A DNA stretch of 64,000 nt from Terriglobia bacterium (GCA_020073305.1 JAIQFK010000013.1:62001-126000), one strand, 5' to 3'. Shown: positions 37,452 to 48,249, counted from the first letter of the stretch. Numbers and translations are program-made. Notes: a model not told the origin generated them from the sequence alone.

Positions 37452-39428
37452 ATGCTACTGGCCTCCACAATCCGGCTAATGGCATTCGTGCTCGGAGCCG
37501 CCCTGAATATCTTTTTGGCGGTGCTGTTCGCGCGGAAACGGTCTGCGACGCAGCCTGACCGCCTGGCGCTCGTCGCGATTCTGGCGGCCGGCGCGTGGCA
37601 AGCATCCAGCGCCATCGCCACCTTCTACGGCGTCGCCGCTGGCCGCACAAGCACCCTGCTGGTGAGCGGCTTGGATCAAGTGGGGATCGCCGCACTGGCA
37701 GTGATCCCAACGCTCGTGCTGCATCTTGTGACGCTTTGGTCTCGCGTGCGAGTACCGGGGATAGCGGCTGTGTATATCGCGGTTCCGTGGGCCTGGTGGG
37801 CCCTCGAATCCGAACGATTGAAACTCTACGGGTTGTGGCTCGTGGTGGCGTTCATCGCCTCCGCCGCGCTTTGCGCCTGGTCCGCCTGGCGCGGTGGCAC
37901 GCCCGCGTTCATGCGGAGTTTCCTGGCGGCATTTGCTAGCGCGCTTGTCGCCGTGCCGGCCGCAGGTGCTGCCTTCCGCCCGGACTCGGCCGGCGTGGCT
38001 GCCGTTTGCCTTGCGCCGCCGCTGACTGTCACCTGGTGGATCTATCGCTATAATCTGTTCGGCCTCCTTATCCGACCGCGCCTCATCTTCGCGCTGAAGA
38101 TGGGTTTCGTGTTCGGGGTTTACCTCTTGCTCGTCAGAGGGCTGGCAAGCCTTGTGCAGGAGGAGTTCGAGGCCTTCGGCGCGCTCGTGGAGTTGGCGCT
38201 GATATTCGCCGCGGCCATGGTCTGGCTGCCGCTCTATGGCTGGATGAACCGCTTCCTGACGCAGCGCACCACAGTCTACGCGGCGTTCAGCAAGCGGTTG
38301 ATCGAGGAGGCGGCGCGCATCCTGGACATGCCCACCCGCGTGCAGTTCCTGGCCGATGAGGTGGGCCGCACTTTCGGACTGCACAGGACGCTGTTAGTGA
38401 CAGGGGGCGCCGTGCCGCTGATCGGCTACTGCGGCCCGCAGAACGGCGACCAGGCGGGTCGCTGCGCGTGGCACCAGCAGTTGTTCGAGATCGCTCGCGC
38501 ACAGCGTGCTGGGATGGTGAGCACTACTGGCGCCGGTCATCCGGAAATCCGCAGGCAGCTTTCCGCCAACGGCTTCAGCTACGTGTTTGCGCTCTGGTAT
38601 GAAGACCGGTTGAACGGGCTACTTCTGCTGGACACCTCACCCCGCCTTTTTCTGGACTTGGATGAGTCCATCCTCGCCGGCTTGAGCGGTCAGATCTCAC
38701 ATTCGCTGGAGACCGGACGGGTGATCGAGGAAAAGATCGGGCTCGAGCGGAGGCTCGCGCACCAGGAGCATCTGGCCACGCTGGGCCGGGCCGCTGCCAC
38801 CATGGCGCACGAGGTAAGGAATCCTCTCAGTTCCATCAAGACCCTTACGCAATTGATGCGCGAGGATCCGGAAGTGGAGAGCCGCCACTCTCGCGACCTC
38901 GGCTTCATTCTGGGGGAAGTGGACCGTCTGAATCGTACCGTTCAACAGTTGTTGAGCTTCTCGCGGCCCGTGTCCCGGAAGGAAGACGAGGTCCACCTTT
39001 CAGAATTGTTGGAGCGGACGGCCGAAGTGCTGGCGTGCGAATACACCAACGCGGAAATTCGGATCGAGCACTCGATCGAGCCGCAACTGAAACTCCGGAA
39101 AGCCAATGCCGAGGCGCTCCAGCAAGTGGTTCTGAACCTGCTGTTGAACGCGATCCAGGCCTCGCCTGCCGGTTCGGCCGTGAAACTCGAGGCCTCGGCG
39201 ACTGGCGGCAGGATCGCCATAGCGGTGACTGACCAGGGATCCGGGATAACGCCTGAAATTCGCGCGCGCATGTTCCAGCCTTTCTTCACCACTCGGCACA
39301 AGGGGACCGGCCTGGGTCTCGCCATTGTGCGCAAGAACGTAGACGAGATGCGCGGCATTATCGGTGTGGAGAGCCCGGTTGGTGGCAACCGCGGAACGAG
39401 GGTGACCATCACGCTGCCATGCGATTGA
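37452..39428 (+). CDS. Membrane sensor histidine kinase (7TM-like N-term, GAF-like region, HisKA/HATPase)
   Basis: Multiple N-terminal TMs; H-box MAHEVRNPLSSIKTL; N-box LLLNAIQASP; KGTGLGLAIVRKNVDEM. Confidence 0.93.
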   Translation: MLLASTIRLMAFVLGAALNIFLAVLFARKRSATQPDRLALVAILAAGAWQASSAIATFYGVAAGRTSTLLVSGLDQVGIAALAVIPTLVLHLVTLWSRVRVPGIAAVYIAVPWAWWALESERLKLYGLWLVVAFIASAALCAWSAWRGGTPAFMRSFLAAFASALVAVPAAGAAFRPDSAGVAAVCLAPPLTVTWWIYRYNLFGLLIRPRLIFALKMGFVFGVYLLLVRGLASLVQEEFEAFGALVELALIFAAAMVWLPLYGWMNRFLTQRTTVYAAFSKRLIEEAARILDMPTRVQFLADEVGRTFGLHRTLLVTGGAVPLIGYCGPQNGDQAGRCAWHQQLFEIARAQRAGMVSTTGAGHPEIRRQLSANGFSYVFALWYEDRLNGLLLLDTSPRLFLDLDESILAGLSGQISHSLETGRVIEEKIGLERRLAHQEHLATLGRAAATMAHEVRNPLSSIKTLTQLMREDPEVESRHSRDLGFILGEVDRLNRTVQQLLSFSRPVSRKEDEVHLSELLERTAEVLACEYTNAEIRIEHSIEPQLKLRKANAEALQQVVLNLLLNAIQASPAGSAVKLEASATGGRIAIAVTDQGSGITPEIRARMFQPFFTTRHKGTGLGLAIVRKNVDEMRGIIGVESPVGGNRGTRVTITLPCD

Positions 39429-40636
39429 GTCAACGCTTGCCCATTCGACGCTGCCGGGCGCTTCTCCTACTGGCCGCCCTTCAACCGCTGCCGGCTGTCG
39501 CAGGTGACCTGTTCCCACCCGAACAACTGGCGCGCATTCACGAGGGTTTGCGCGACATTTATAATCTCGATCACGAGCGCGCCGCCGCCAACTTCGAACG
39601 CATGATCGCGGACTCGCCGGACGATCCGGCCGGCTACGCCTACCTCGCCACGACGCTGTGGCGCCGGGAACTGAGCGAGAAGCAGGAGTTGAGCATCGAC
39701 CGCTTCGCCGCGTCGGATTTCTTCGCGGAGAAGGCGCGACCTCTGGGGAATGTGGACCCGGTGATGGAAGCGCGTTTCCGTCAACTGAGCGAGGAAGCCA
39801 TCACCCGAGCCAAGCGCCGGCTTAGCCGCACCGCGGACGATAAGACCAGCCTGTTTCTGCTGGGGCTCACTTACCAAAACCTTGCCAGCTTCGAAGTGTC
39901 GTTGAAACGGAATTGGTGGGCGGCGTTCCGCTACGGAACACGGGCGTACGGCTACAACCGGGATCTGTCTCGCGATCCGCAGTTCTATGACGCGCGGCTG
40001 GCGATCGGAGTGTACACCTACGTCGCGGGAAGCCTGGGCTGGAGTGTGAGGTGGCTGGCGCTGCTGATGGGCTACCGGGGCAGCCAGGAGCGCGGCAAAC
40101 AGGAACTTGAGATGGCTGCGCGGCAGGGACAACTGGCGGCGGATGACGCGCGGGTGATTCTGGTTCTGATCCACACCAGGGAGCACGATTACCAGCGAGC
40201 GTACAGTTATCTCGCCGAACTGCTCAAGAAATACCCCCGGAATTACCTGCTGCAACTCGACATGGCAGGAATGGCGCTGCTCATGAAAAATCCGGATCAG
40301 GCCATCAGCACCTATCAGGACATTCTGCGCAAGCATGAAGCTCTGCAGCCCAATTATCAAAAGCTGGAGCGCGCAGCATTGTATAACCGCCTGGGTGTTG
40401 CGTTCCGCGCCAGGAATGACTTATCCGCGTCTTCGGACTGGTTCCGGCGTGCCCTGGCTCAGCCCACGATATCCGTAAATGCGGCGACCCTGGCCCACCT
40501 CGAGCTCGGCAAGACCCTTGATCTGATGGGGCGGCGCGCTGACGCGATTGCCCAGTACCGGATAGCTGCCGCGGCTCCGGATTTTGCAGGCTCGCGTCAG
40601 GAAGCGCAGCGGCTGCTCCACCCACACGTTCGATAA
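39419..40636 (+). CDS. Secreted TPR-containing protein
   Basis: Signal sequence LLLLAALQPLPAVAG; helical repeats DLYNLDHERAAANFERMIADSPDDPAGYAYLA-type; overlaps kinase stop by 10 bp. Confidence 0.8.
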   Translation: MRLSQRLPIRRCRALLLLAALQPLPAVAGDLFPPEQLARIHEGLRDIYNLDHERAAANFERMIADSPDDPAGYAYLATTLWRRELSEKQELSIDRFAASDFFAEKARPLGNVDPVMEARFRQLSEEAITRAKRRLSRTADDKTSLFLLGLTYQNLASFEVSLKRNWWAAFRYGTRAYGYNRDLSRDPQFYDARLAIGVYTYVAGSLGWSVRWLALLMGYRGSQERGKQELEMAARQGQLAADDARVILVLIHTREHDYQRAYSYLAELLKKYPRNYLLQLDMAGMALLMKNPDQAISTYQDILRKHEALQPNYQKLERAALYNRLGVAFRARNDLSASSDWFRRALAQPTISVNAATLAHLELGKTLDLMGRRADAIAQYRIAAAAPDFAGSRQEAQRLLHPHVR

Positions 40637-40650
40637 CACCGGCAACAGCG

Positions 40651-43365
40651 CTATGGCGCTTCCCAGTCGAGTGCGTAGATCTCCTGAACGCTGATGTCGC
40701 GCGCCGCCAGCAGGGAATCCTCAGGCCCAAGTCCGGTCCACCAGCCCCACCGCCCTCCGGCCAACTGTCCGTAGGCCCCGATGGTGGCCACGCGCTCCAG
40801 CTTTCGAACGTCGACCCGCACACGATAGAACGGCAGGCTGCGGTCAAACGGGTCGTTGAAGTACACGTACTTGCCGTCATGCGACCAATCCGGATACCCC
40901 GACGGAGCCTTGATCAAGTCTTCCCACTTCCGGATTGTCCGGTCATAGATTTCCAGTTTTTGGTAATCCGCCGTCATCGCCAGGATGTAGCGTCCGTCGG
41001 GCGACCAGCGCGGCGAGAACAGTCCCGCCGAGTCCGGCAGGTCTTGCACCTGGCGGGTCTTCAAATCGAGCACATGAATCATATTGCTCTTGGACACGCG
41101 CGCGGATTCGGCGGCCTCACCGAAAGCCAGCGAACTACCGTCGGCCGACCAGGTAGGATCCAGCTCCTCGGTATCGCCGGCGATTAGTTGCTCCGGACTG
41201 CCGCCTTGTGCGGCCACCGCATAGATTTTCCACCGTGTGCCCGGCGTGCGCGCGCTGAAGGCGATTCGCTGCCCGTCAGGCGACCAGCGCGGCAATCCGG
41301 AAGCCATTGGCGGGAAGGTCAGTTGACGCCTTTCGGCGCCGTCGGCTTTCGTGCACCAAAGAATCCCATCGGGATACGAAACATAAGCCATGGATTGGCC
41401 ATCTCGCGAAAAACTGATGTTCTCTGCCGACAGACCCGGAAGAAACGGACCAAACTGGCCGCTCTTAGCATCCCACCGCAGCACTTCTCCCCTCGGCAGA
41501 ACCCCGACGAAAAATACCCGTTTGCCGTCCTTGCTCGGCGCGGGCGCGTAAGCGTTCATCTCTCCGCCTGTCAAACGGACCGGTACGCCAGAAACCTTCT
41601 CCCAAAAGGCTGTCTTCTCACGAATGGCCCAAACGCTCGCCACCCCGTTGCGCGTGGATTGGTAAACGAAGTACTTACCGTCCGGAGTCCAGTTTCCGCA
41701 GCAGTCGTTCTCAAGGGCATCGCTCCGCAACGCGTGGCGATGAGTTCCATCCGCATTGATTTGCCAGAGCCGCCCGGTTCGCAACTTAAGGTCGAGCACA
41801 GTGAAGCGGATGAGGTTGCCGTCTGGCGACCAGCGTGCCCTTGCCACCACGCCGCTCAATGTTGCCAGTTTTCGCGGCTCGCTTCCATCGGCGTGAGCGC
41901 GGTAGAGATCGAAACCACGGCCGTACACAATCTCGCCCGCGGTCGGCGACCAGGCGGCGTCTGTAACCTGAAGGCCGCTCAGTTGTCGTGGCTGACCACC
42001 AGGCAGCGGGAGAACCCACAGTGCGCTGGCAAGATCCGTGAAGGGAGGGCCTCCGATGAGCAGTTCGGGATGTTGGGGAGAGACATCGGAAAGACCTACA
42101 AATCGAAATGGAACGGGGACGGGAATCACCTCACCGCCATCCACCGAGGCTTGCCTCAAACTGAAGTCTTGGGCGTCGGCAACGTGCTCCTGCGTCGGCC
42201 GAAATGATCCTTCGGCGAAGTAGAGCCTCGTTCCATCGGTCAACATGGGCTCGGGAAGCTCCGCGGTGCCGGGGACCTTTGTTTTTCCGTCGCGGGTTAG
42301 CTGCACCGTTCCGGCCACGCGGGGAGGCGGGAGGGGAGACCTGAACACGAAAAACAGCGCCACCAAACCAAGTATAGCCGCAGCGGCAACCGAGACTCCT
42401 CCTTCCCAGCGGGCGCGGGAACGCAGAGCCCGCGGCGGAGCAGACGGGAACTGGGACGGGAACTCCACAGTTGGCGCGCCAGCGATGCCGGAACGCCCCA
42501 ACAGCTCGCGCCGGAGTCGTTTTAGGTCAGCTCGCATCTCGGATGCGCTTTGATACCGCAGATCCCGATCTTTCTCCAGAGCTTTGGTGATGATGCGCGC
42601 CATGTCGACGGGCAGCTCGGGGTTCAATTGCTCCGGCGGAACCGGAGTCTTGTGCAGAATGCCGTCGAAAATCGCGGCTAGAGCGCTCCCCGGGAAAGCC
42701 ACATACCCGGTGGCCATTTCATACAGGACTGCGCCGAAGCTGAACACGTCGCCGCGCTGGTCAACGTCTTCTCCCAGTGCCTGCTCCGGCGACATGTAAG
42801 CCGCCGTTCCCAAAGTCGAACCGGGGTTGGTAAGAGACTCTTCTCCCCGCGCACCCGTTAGCACTGCCGTCGGCGCTTGCGTAAAGGTCACTGGCTCGGA
42901 CAGCTTCGCCAGGCCGAAGTCGACAATGATGGCCCGGTTTTGATCTGTCAGAAAAATGTTGCCCGGCTTAATATCCCGGTGGATCACTCCCTTCGAGTGA
43001 GCGGCGGCCAGACCGTCAGCGAGTTGAATCGCCAGATCCAGCATCTCATCGGTCTTCAGCAGCTTTCCGCCGAGCCGCCGGAACAGTGTCTGGCCTTCCA
43101 GAAACTCCATGGCGATATACGGCCGCCCGTGGTGTTCGCCGATTTCGTAGATCGTGCAGATGTTGGGGTGACTGAGTGCTGCGGCGGCCCGCGCCTCCCG
43201 CTCAAAGCGCGCCAAAGCCTCGGGATTCCGGGACCATTCTTCGGGCAAGAACTTCAGAGCGACACGCCGGTTGAGTTTTGTGTCCTCTGCCGCATACACG
43301 ACGCCCATGCCGCCGCTGCCAAGTCTGTCAAGAATGCGGTAATGCGATACGGTAGTGCCTGTCAT
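40651..43365 (-). CDS. Serine/threonine protein kinase with C-terminal TolB/WD40-like beta-propeller
   Basis: YRILDRLGSGGMGVVYAAEDTKLNRRVALKFL; HRDIKPGNIFLTD; DFGLAKLS; single TM; repeated RWSPDG motifs. Confidence 0.94.
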   Translation of the reverse strand: MTGTTVSHYRILDRLGSGGMGVVYAAEDTKLNRRVALKFLPEEWSRNPEALARFEREARAAAALSHPNICTIYEIGEHHGRPYIAMEFLEGQTLFRRLGGKLLKTDEMLDLAIQLADGLAAAHSKGVIHRDIKPGNIFLTDQNRAIIVDFGLAKLSEPVTFTQAPTAVLTGARGEESLTNPGSTLGTAAYMSPEQALGEDVDQRGDVFSFGAVLYEMATGYVAFPGSALAAIFDGILHKTPVPPEQLNPELPVDMARIITKALEKDRDLRYQSASEMRADLKRLRRELLGRSGIAGAPTVEFPSQFPSAPPRALRSRARWEGGVSVAAAAILGLVALFFVFRSPLPPPRVAGTVQLTRDGKTKVPGTAELPEPMLTDGTRLYFAEGSFRPTQEHVADAQDFSLRQASVDGGEVIPVPVPFRFVGLSDVSPQHPELLIGGPPFTDLASALWVLPLPGGQPRQLSGLQVTDAAWSPTAGEIVYGRGFDLYRAHADGSEPRKLATLSGVVARARWSPDGNLIRFTVLDLKLRTGRLWQINADGTHRHALRSDALENDCCGNWTPDGKYFVYQSTRNGVASVWAIREKTAFWEKVSGVPVRLTGGEMNAYAPAPSKDGKRVFFVGVLPRGEVLRWDAKSGQFGPFLPGLSAENISFSRDGQSMAYVSYPDGILWCTKADGAERRQLTFPPMASGLPRWSPDGQRIAFSARTPGTRWKIYAVAAQGGSPEQLIAGDTEELDPTWSADGSSLAFGEAAESARVSKSNMIHVLDLKTRQVQDLPDSAGLFSPRWSPDGRYILAMTADYQKLEIYDRTIRKWEDLIKAPSGYPDWSHDGKYVYFNDPFDRSLPFYRVRVDVRKLERVATIGAYGQLAGGRWGWWTGLGPEDSLLAARDISVQEIYALDWEAP

Positions 43366-43535
43366 TTTCCGGGAAAGATTGTCGTCCAGGGAGTCCCTCT
43401 CAGATTAGCGCAGAAAGCAATTCAGTGCGCACCTTCAAGCCTGTGGCTGCGGGTTGCCTGCTGCTAGCACGGAGAGGCGGATGCTATAACGCGGATACTG
43501 CGCGGCGAGAGACGCTCAACACGAATGGGCCGGGT

Positions 43536-46500
43536 TCAGAATCGAAAACGCAACATCACTTGCACGGATCTGGCACCGCCGTTCTGGAAGACGGGCGTCA
43601 ATCCGCTGCCGGGGCTCCCAGTGCCGAGCATCATGTTCAGCATGGAAGGCGATTGGCCAAAGAGAGGGCTGGACAGAAACCGAATAGGATCGGCATAGTC
43701 CGGATGGTTCAGCGCGTTGAACGCTTCGATTCGGAACTGGAGCGACCGCCGCTCGCCGATAGGGAAGTCCCTGCGCAATGCCAGATCGATCTGACACATT
43801 CCGAAGCCCGTGACGGCATTGCGTCCCAGGTTGCCCTGGACCAGATCCGGGGCGGGCTGAAATGCACCGGTGTTCAGTCGCCGTCCGCCAGGGGCCGAAC
43901 GGTCGGTTACCCAAACGGGCTGGCCCCCGACCAGATCGGGCCTCGAGAAATTGGCAAAACTCAGCCCCATGGAATAATCCGCGTCGAGCACGGTGATCGG
44001 AAATCCCGTGCGCGCGTGGATAATCCCGTCCAATCCCCAGCCGCGCAGTAGCTGCGATCGAAATGACTTCGCTTCACGCTGCGGAGCTTCATAACTGAGT
44101 GCGGCGTTGAAAGCGTGACGCACGTCGAAGTCGGAAGAACCGCGATCGCTCGACGCCGTCAATCCCGACGCAGCCCAATACAGCACAGAATCGCTGGAAC
44201 TGTTGTCGATCGAGTGCGACCAGGAATACGAAGCAAGCCCGCTGAACCCGTGTGACGGCTTTAAGCGGTACTGAAGCTCGAATCCGTGGTAGCGAGAGAA
44301 GCCATGATTCGTCGCCAGCGCCAACTGCAGACTCTCGCTATTTTGCAACCCGCCGAATTCGCGTCTGAGGAGTTGCAGCCCGGCTGATCCCTCATAGACG
44401 GCTGAGACCGTATGATGGCGGCCAAAGGCATGTTCTACTGTACCGCTCCACTGTTTCACCGAGGGCAGACGCAAGCCCGGCAGAAATCCGTAGCTCAGCA
44501 GCGTCGGGAAAGGAGCGTGCTGCGCGCTTGAAAACTGAGAAAGACTGAACGGACCGCCGTTTACAAGATCCGTCGCGATGCTGAGGCTCGAGTCGTAATA
44601 GATTCCCCAGCCCGCTCGCAGCACGGTCTGGCTTTGGGCGGACGGGCGGTATGCCAGACCAAAACGGGGAGCAAGGTTCGTGTTGGTGCGCTGCCAGATG
44701 GTTGTCTGACCGGAAAAAATGTATGAAGAGTTACTGACATTGGCAAGGGGGAAGGCGATCGAATTCAGTTCCGGCGGCGGAGTGAACTCCCACCGGAGTC
44801 CAAACGATGCGGTAAGCCGTGGAATAATCCGCCAGGTATCCTGCGCGAAAATCGAATCTTCTTTCAGAACGCTGTGGCTGGCCTGTCGTCCGGAAACGGC
44901 AACCCAGAGATCTCTGGTATCCACGGCATTCGCGACGCTGTCGGCGATGATGCCGAGGTTCTTGTTCATGTCCCGCCTGGCGGGGATGAGTTCGAGATAG
45001 TCAGCACCCAGCCGGAATTCGTGAGGTCCATGACTCACCACCACGACCGGCGCGGCGTGCCACTGAGTCTGTTTCTGGCGAGCCTCCTCCCCGGAAGCGA
45101 TTTGTCCCACGCCAGCGATGGAAAATCTCAGCAGATAGTCACAAGCGTCCGGAACACGCAGCAGGGCATAAACGACCGGTTGTAGGTCGCAAGACGAGGA
45201 ACCAGCCGTACCCCATGACGAGATCAGACTGGCCTGCGAAGCGTTCATTCGCACGTTTAAAGCCAGGTTGGATCTCAGGCGCACGTCAACGCCGAGCGTC
45301 AGGCCTCGAGAACGGATCGCAATCTGATTGATCTGCGCACGGCCAAATTCACTCCAGGACGGAGTCTGGCTGTACCGCCCGAACAACGTGATGCGCGACG
45401 TGAGCGCGTGGTCGATGCGAATATTGGCCGCATCGAACCGCGAAGGCCGATCTGTTTGTCCCATCCACTCGGCCAGACCGGAGCCTAGTTCCTGTCCATT
45501 CGGAAGCGGAAACAGATCCAACAGGGGACGCGCCCACCCCGGGGCATCCAGCCTGGCCGGGCCGTCCGGCACGGCAGCGCGCCAGACCAACGGAGCCCGC
45601 AGTCGCATCCCCTCATAGGACATAAAGAAGAAAGTGCGATCGCGTTTCGCCGGTCCTCCAAGCGACCCGCCGAAATCATTCATTCGCGCGGGGGCTCGCC
45701 CGTCTCCCTGGTTGTTGGCGAACCAGTCGTTGGCGTCGAGTGCCTCGTTGCGCAGGTAATCAAAGAGGGAGCCATGAAACTCGTTCGACCCTGAGCGGCT
45801 GGTTAAGACAATTTGCGCGCCCGGCAGGCGGCCGAAATCCGGCGCCGTCGTGGAAGTCTCGACGCGGAGCTCGCTGACCGCCTCCAGGGAAAGCAAGCCG
45901 TGCAGGCTGCCCAGGGCGGTCATGGCAGGCAATGCACCGCCGGTGCTCTGCGCTGGCAGGCCGCCGGCGCTCACGCCGGTGTTCGCGCTAACACCGTCAA
46001 CGCTGAAATAATTGGCGTTCGGCCGCTGTCCACCTGATGTGAATTGACCAGGCTCTCCGCGCGTGGCCGGCGTGATGATTGTGCCGGGCGTAAACTCCAG
46101 CAGGCTCGTAAGACTGCGCCCGTTTGACGCAATGTGCTCGATCTGCTGCGGTGTGATCAATGTGCCGACGGCGGTATCTTCGCTCAGCGGCACTGACGGG
46201 GCATCCTCCACCGTGATCGACTCCTGCATGCGTCCGAGGGGCAGATTAAAATCCACACGAGCCGGCTGCGTAGCATCCACCCGCACTCCGAGACGGATGA
46301 GAGTGTGGAATCCCGGGTGACGGACGGTGATCTTATAGAGACCCGGCTCCAGAGAAACCACGGCGTAGCTGCCGTCGGATTGCGAACTGGTCAGCCGGCG
46401 AAAGCCCGTGTCCTGGTTCACCACGGTTACAGCGGCACCCGCAACAGCGGCGGTAGAGGGGTCGCAGATCACTCCCGAAAGGTGCGTGTTAGGTTGAGAT

Positions 46501-46562
46501 CGCAAGAGCACGGGGCTGAACAGGCAGCCGAGAATGACAGGCACCGTCAGTCGCCGCAACAT
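43536..46562 (-). CDS. TonB-dependent receptor / Oar-like with N-terminal carboxypeptidase-regulatory domain
   Basis: HLSGVICDPSTAAVAGAAVTVVNQDTGFRRLTSSQSDGSYAVVSLEPGLYKITV; plug region; C-terminal VQVMLRFRF. Confidence 0.92.
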   Translation of the reverse strand: MLRRLTVPVILGCLFSPVLLRSQPNTHLSGVICDPSTAAVAGAAVTVVNQDTGFRRLTSSQSDGSYAVVSLEPGLYKITVRHPGFHTLIRLGVRVDATQPARVDFNLPLGRMQESITVEDAPSVPLSEDTAVGTLITPQQIEHIASNGRSLTSLLEFTPGTIITPATRGEPGQFTSGGQRPNANYFSVDGVSANTGVSAGGLPAQSTGGALPAMTALGSLHGLLSLEAVSELRVETSTTAPDFGRLPGAQIVLTSRSGSNEFHGSLFDYLRNEALDANDWFANNQGDGRAPARMNDFGGSLGGPAKRDRTFFFMSYEGMRLRAPLVWRAAVPDGPARLDAPGWARPLLDLFPLPNGQELGSGLAEWMGQTDRPSRFDAANIRIDHALTSRITLFGRYSQTPSWSEFGRAQINQIAIRSRGLTLGVDVRLRSNLALNVRMNASQASLISSWGTAGSSSCDLQPVVYALLRVPDACDYLLRFSIAGVGQIASGEEARQKQTQWHAAPVVVVSHGPHEFRLGADYLELIPARRDMNKNLGIIADSVANAVDTRDLWVAVSGRQASHSVLKEDSIFAQDTWRIIPRLTASFGLRWEFTPPPELNSIAFPLANVSNSSYIFSGQTTIWQRTNTNLAPRFGLAYRPSAQSQTVLRAGWGIYYDSSLSIATDLVNGGPFSLSQFSSAQHAPFPTLLSYGFLPGLRLPSVKQWSGTVEHAFGRHHTVSAVYEGSAGLQLLRREFGGLQNSESLQLALATNHGFSRYHGFELQYRLKPSHGFSGLASYSWSHSIDNSSSDSVLYWAASGLTASSDRGSSDFDVRHAFNAALSYEAPQREAKSFRSQLLRGWGLDGIIHARTGFPITVLDADYSMGLSFANFSRPDLVGGQPVWVTDRSAPGGRRLNTGAFQPAPDLVQGNLGRNAVTGFGMCQIDLALRRDFPIGERRSLQFRIEAFNALNHPDYADPIRFLSSPLFGQSPSMLNMMLGTGSPGSGLTPVFQNGGARSVQVMLRFRF

Positions 46563-46572
46563 CCCTGTTTCC

Positions 46573-48249
46573 TCATCGCGCTATTGTCAAGCGCTGATAA
46601 TTCTCAGCTCGCTTCCGCAACTGCGCCAGGCACGCCGCCACCTGGGCCGGCAGTTCAGCGGGCTGAACTTCGTCCACCGAGACGCCCAAAAGAGCAACCA
46701 ACATCGTCTCCGCATGGCGCGCCTCGACGAACAACTGCTCGGTCTCGTCTTGCCAAGGTCCGGATGGATTCACCTGCTGTGTACCATCGAGAGTCGTGTC
46801 GAGCGCGGAACGGATGTGCCCCTCAATGCCCGTCACATTCTCCAGCAGGGCTCCGGCGTGCTCCCGGCGGAGCCGGTCCAGCGTCTGCTTTTGCTCGGAA
46901 GTCATTTGCGCTTCGATGTCCGGCGGGAAGCGCTGGGCGAGCCGGCGCAACGCGTAAGCGCGCGACATGAACGCGTCGGCCATTTCGAAGACCCCATCGG
47001 CGAACTGTTCGAATGCGGCGCGGCCCCCGAGGTGTTTCTCTATTTCCTTTTGCAAGCGACCGGTTCCCGGGCCGACAGAAATGCGGCTCGGGCTGCGTCC
47101 CTCAAGTCCGGGACTTGCGGCGGAGGGTTCCGAAGAGAGTCGCACGGTTACACGAGGCATCGTACGCAACTCCTCACGAATCTCTTGTTGGCGCTCGAGG
47201 CCGATTCCCGTACCGCTAACCAAGACTTCTCCGCCGGAACGCGTGATTTCAACGGGATCACCCAGATCGGCGCCAAGCCGATGAAGAACCGCCACTACGG
47301 CAAGCTCTTCGCCCGGTGTGGCCGCCAGCGTTGGGACCTCACTGGGCTGGTCGGATCTCGCCGGATGTGTCCGCAAAGCAGCGGCGGCACCCTCTTTGCT
47401 CGAGGCGTGCTGGGAAGGTGCGGGCGCATCAGGCAACTCGCTGATCTCCACCCATTCGCGATTGCGAAATTGCAGAGTGCTCGCTACCGTGTGCAGATCC
47501 TGCGAACTCAGCCTCAAGGTCGCTTCCACCAGATCCCCGGAGTCGGTGGTCGTCCGTAACTGGTAGTGGTCCGCTTCCAGGGTCACCTCGTCCCGCTTCT
47601 CGGAGAGTCGGTCCCGCCACTCTGCGTACGACTTCGCACTCAGAGGATCGTCCCAATTGTAGTGCGCCGCCTGGAACAGCGATTCAAGTGCCGCCATGGA
47701 GTCCGCGGCGGTTTCCGCCTTTACAGGTGTCCCAGAGACCCCCACGACGCGCGTTAAATGCTGTGTGCGGGTTCGGATCCGAATGCGGCGCGGCGTTCGC
47801 GGCCGCGATTCTGCTGCCGCTACGGCCTTGCGCAGAAGCTCGGCCGCCTGCACAGACGGCGCCTGCCTGAATTGCTGCACTACGACAACAATCAGCACGA
47901 CGGTCGCGGCCGCGGGCACCCATCGCCTGGGATTGCTCCACACGGCGGCAAGCGGCCGCAGGACGCGGCTCAACAACCGCTGGCGTCTCTCCGACTCGTC
48001 CATCCCCGCCAGCCGCGGGTAAATATCAAACCAGGGCGCCGGTGGAGGTGGTAGGCAGGTGTCGAGAACAACCTTGCGGTAGCGTACGCAATCACTGATG
48101 GTCCGTTCGATCTCCTCAAGTTCGTTACGGCACTGCCAGCAAGCCTTCAGGTGGCCGCGGATGGCCTCGCTCTGCGGCGTTGTCATTTCGCCATCGGCAA
48201 AATGCAACAGTTGCTCGTCGCTCGGGTGCCGCGTTCCCAGACTACTCAT
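46573..48249 (-). CDS. Large zf-HC2-type anti-sigma factor with extended periplasmic region
   Basis: HPSDEQLLHFADGEMTTPQSEAIRGHLKACWQCRNELEEIE (HX3CX2C); TM WVPAAATVVLIVVVVQQF; overlaps sigma gene by 8 bp. Confidence 0.85.
   Translation of the reverse strand: MSSLGTRHPSDEQLLHFADGEMTTPQSEAIRGHLKACWQCRNELEEIERTISDCVRYRKVVLDTCLPPPPAPWFDIYPRLAGMDESERRQRLLSRVLRPLAAVWSNPRRWVPAAATVVLIVVVVQQFRQAPSVQAAELLRKAVAAAESRPRTPRRIRIRTRTQHLTRVVGVSGTPVKAETAADSMAALESLFQAAHYNWDDPLSAKSYAEWRDRLSEKRDEVTLEADHYQLRTTTDSGDLVEATLRLSSQDLHTVASTLQFRNREWVEISELPDAPAPSQHASSKEGAAAALRTHPARSDQPSEVPTLAATPGEELAVVAVLHRLGADLGDPVEITRSGGEVLVSGTGIGLERQQEIREELRTMPRVTVRLSSEPSAASPGLEGRSPSRISVGPGTGRLQKEIEKHLGGRAAFEQFADGVFEMADAFMSRAYALRRLAQRFPPDIEAQMTSEQKQTLDRLRREHAGALLENVTGIEGHIRSALDTTLDGTQQVNPSGPWQDETEQLFVEARHAETMLVALLGVSVDEVQPAELPAQVAACLAQLRKRAENYQRLTIAR

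Noticed and set aside
41188-42207. 339-aa plus-strand ORF
   Set aside because: Antisense to the Ser/Thr kinase propeller region; no domain signal.
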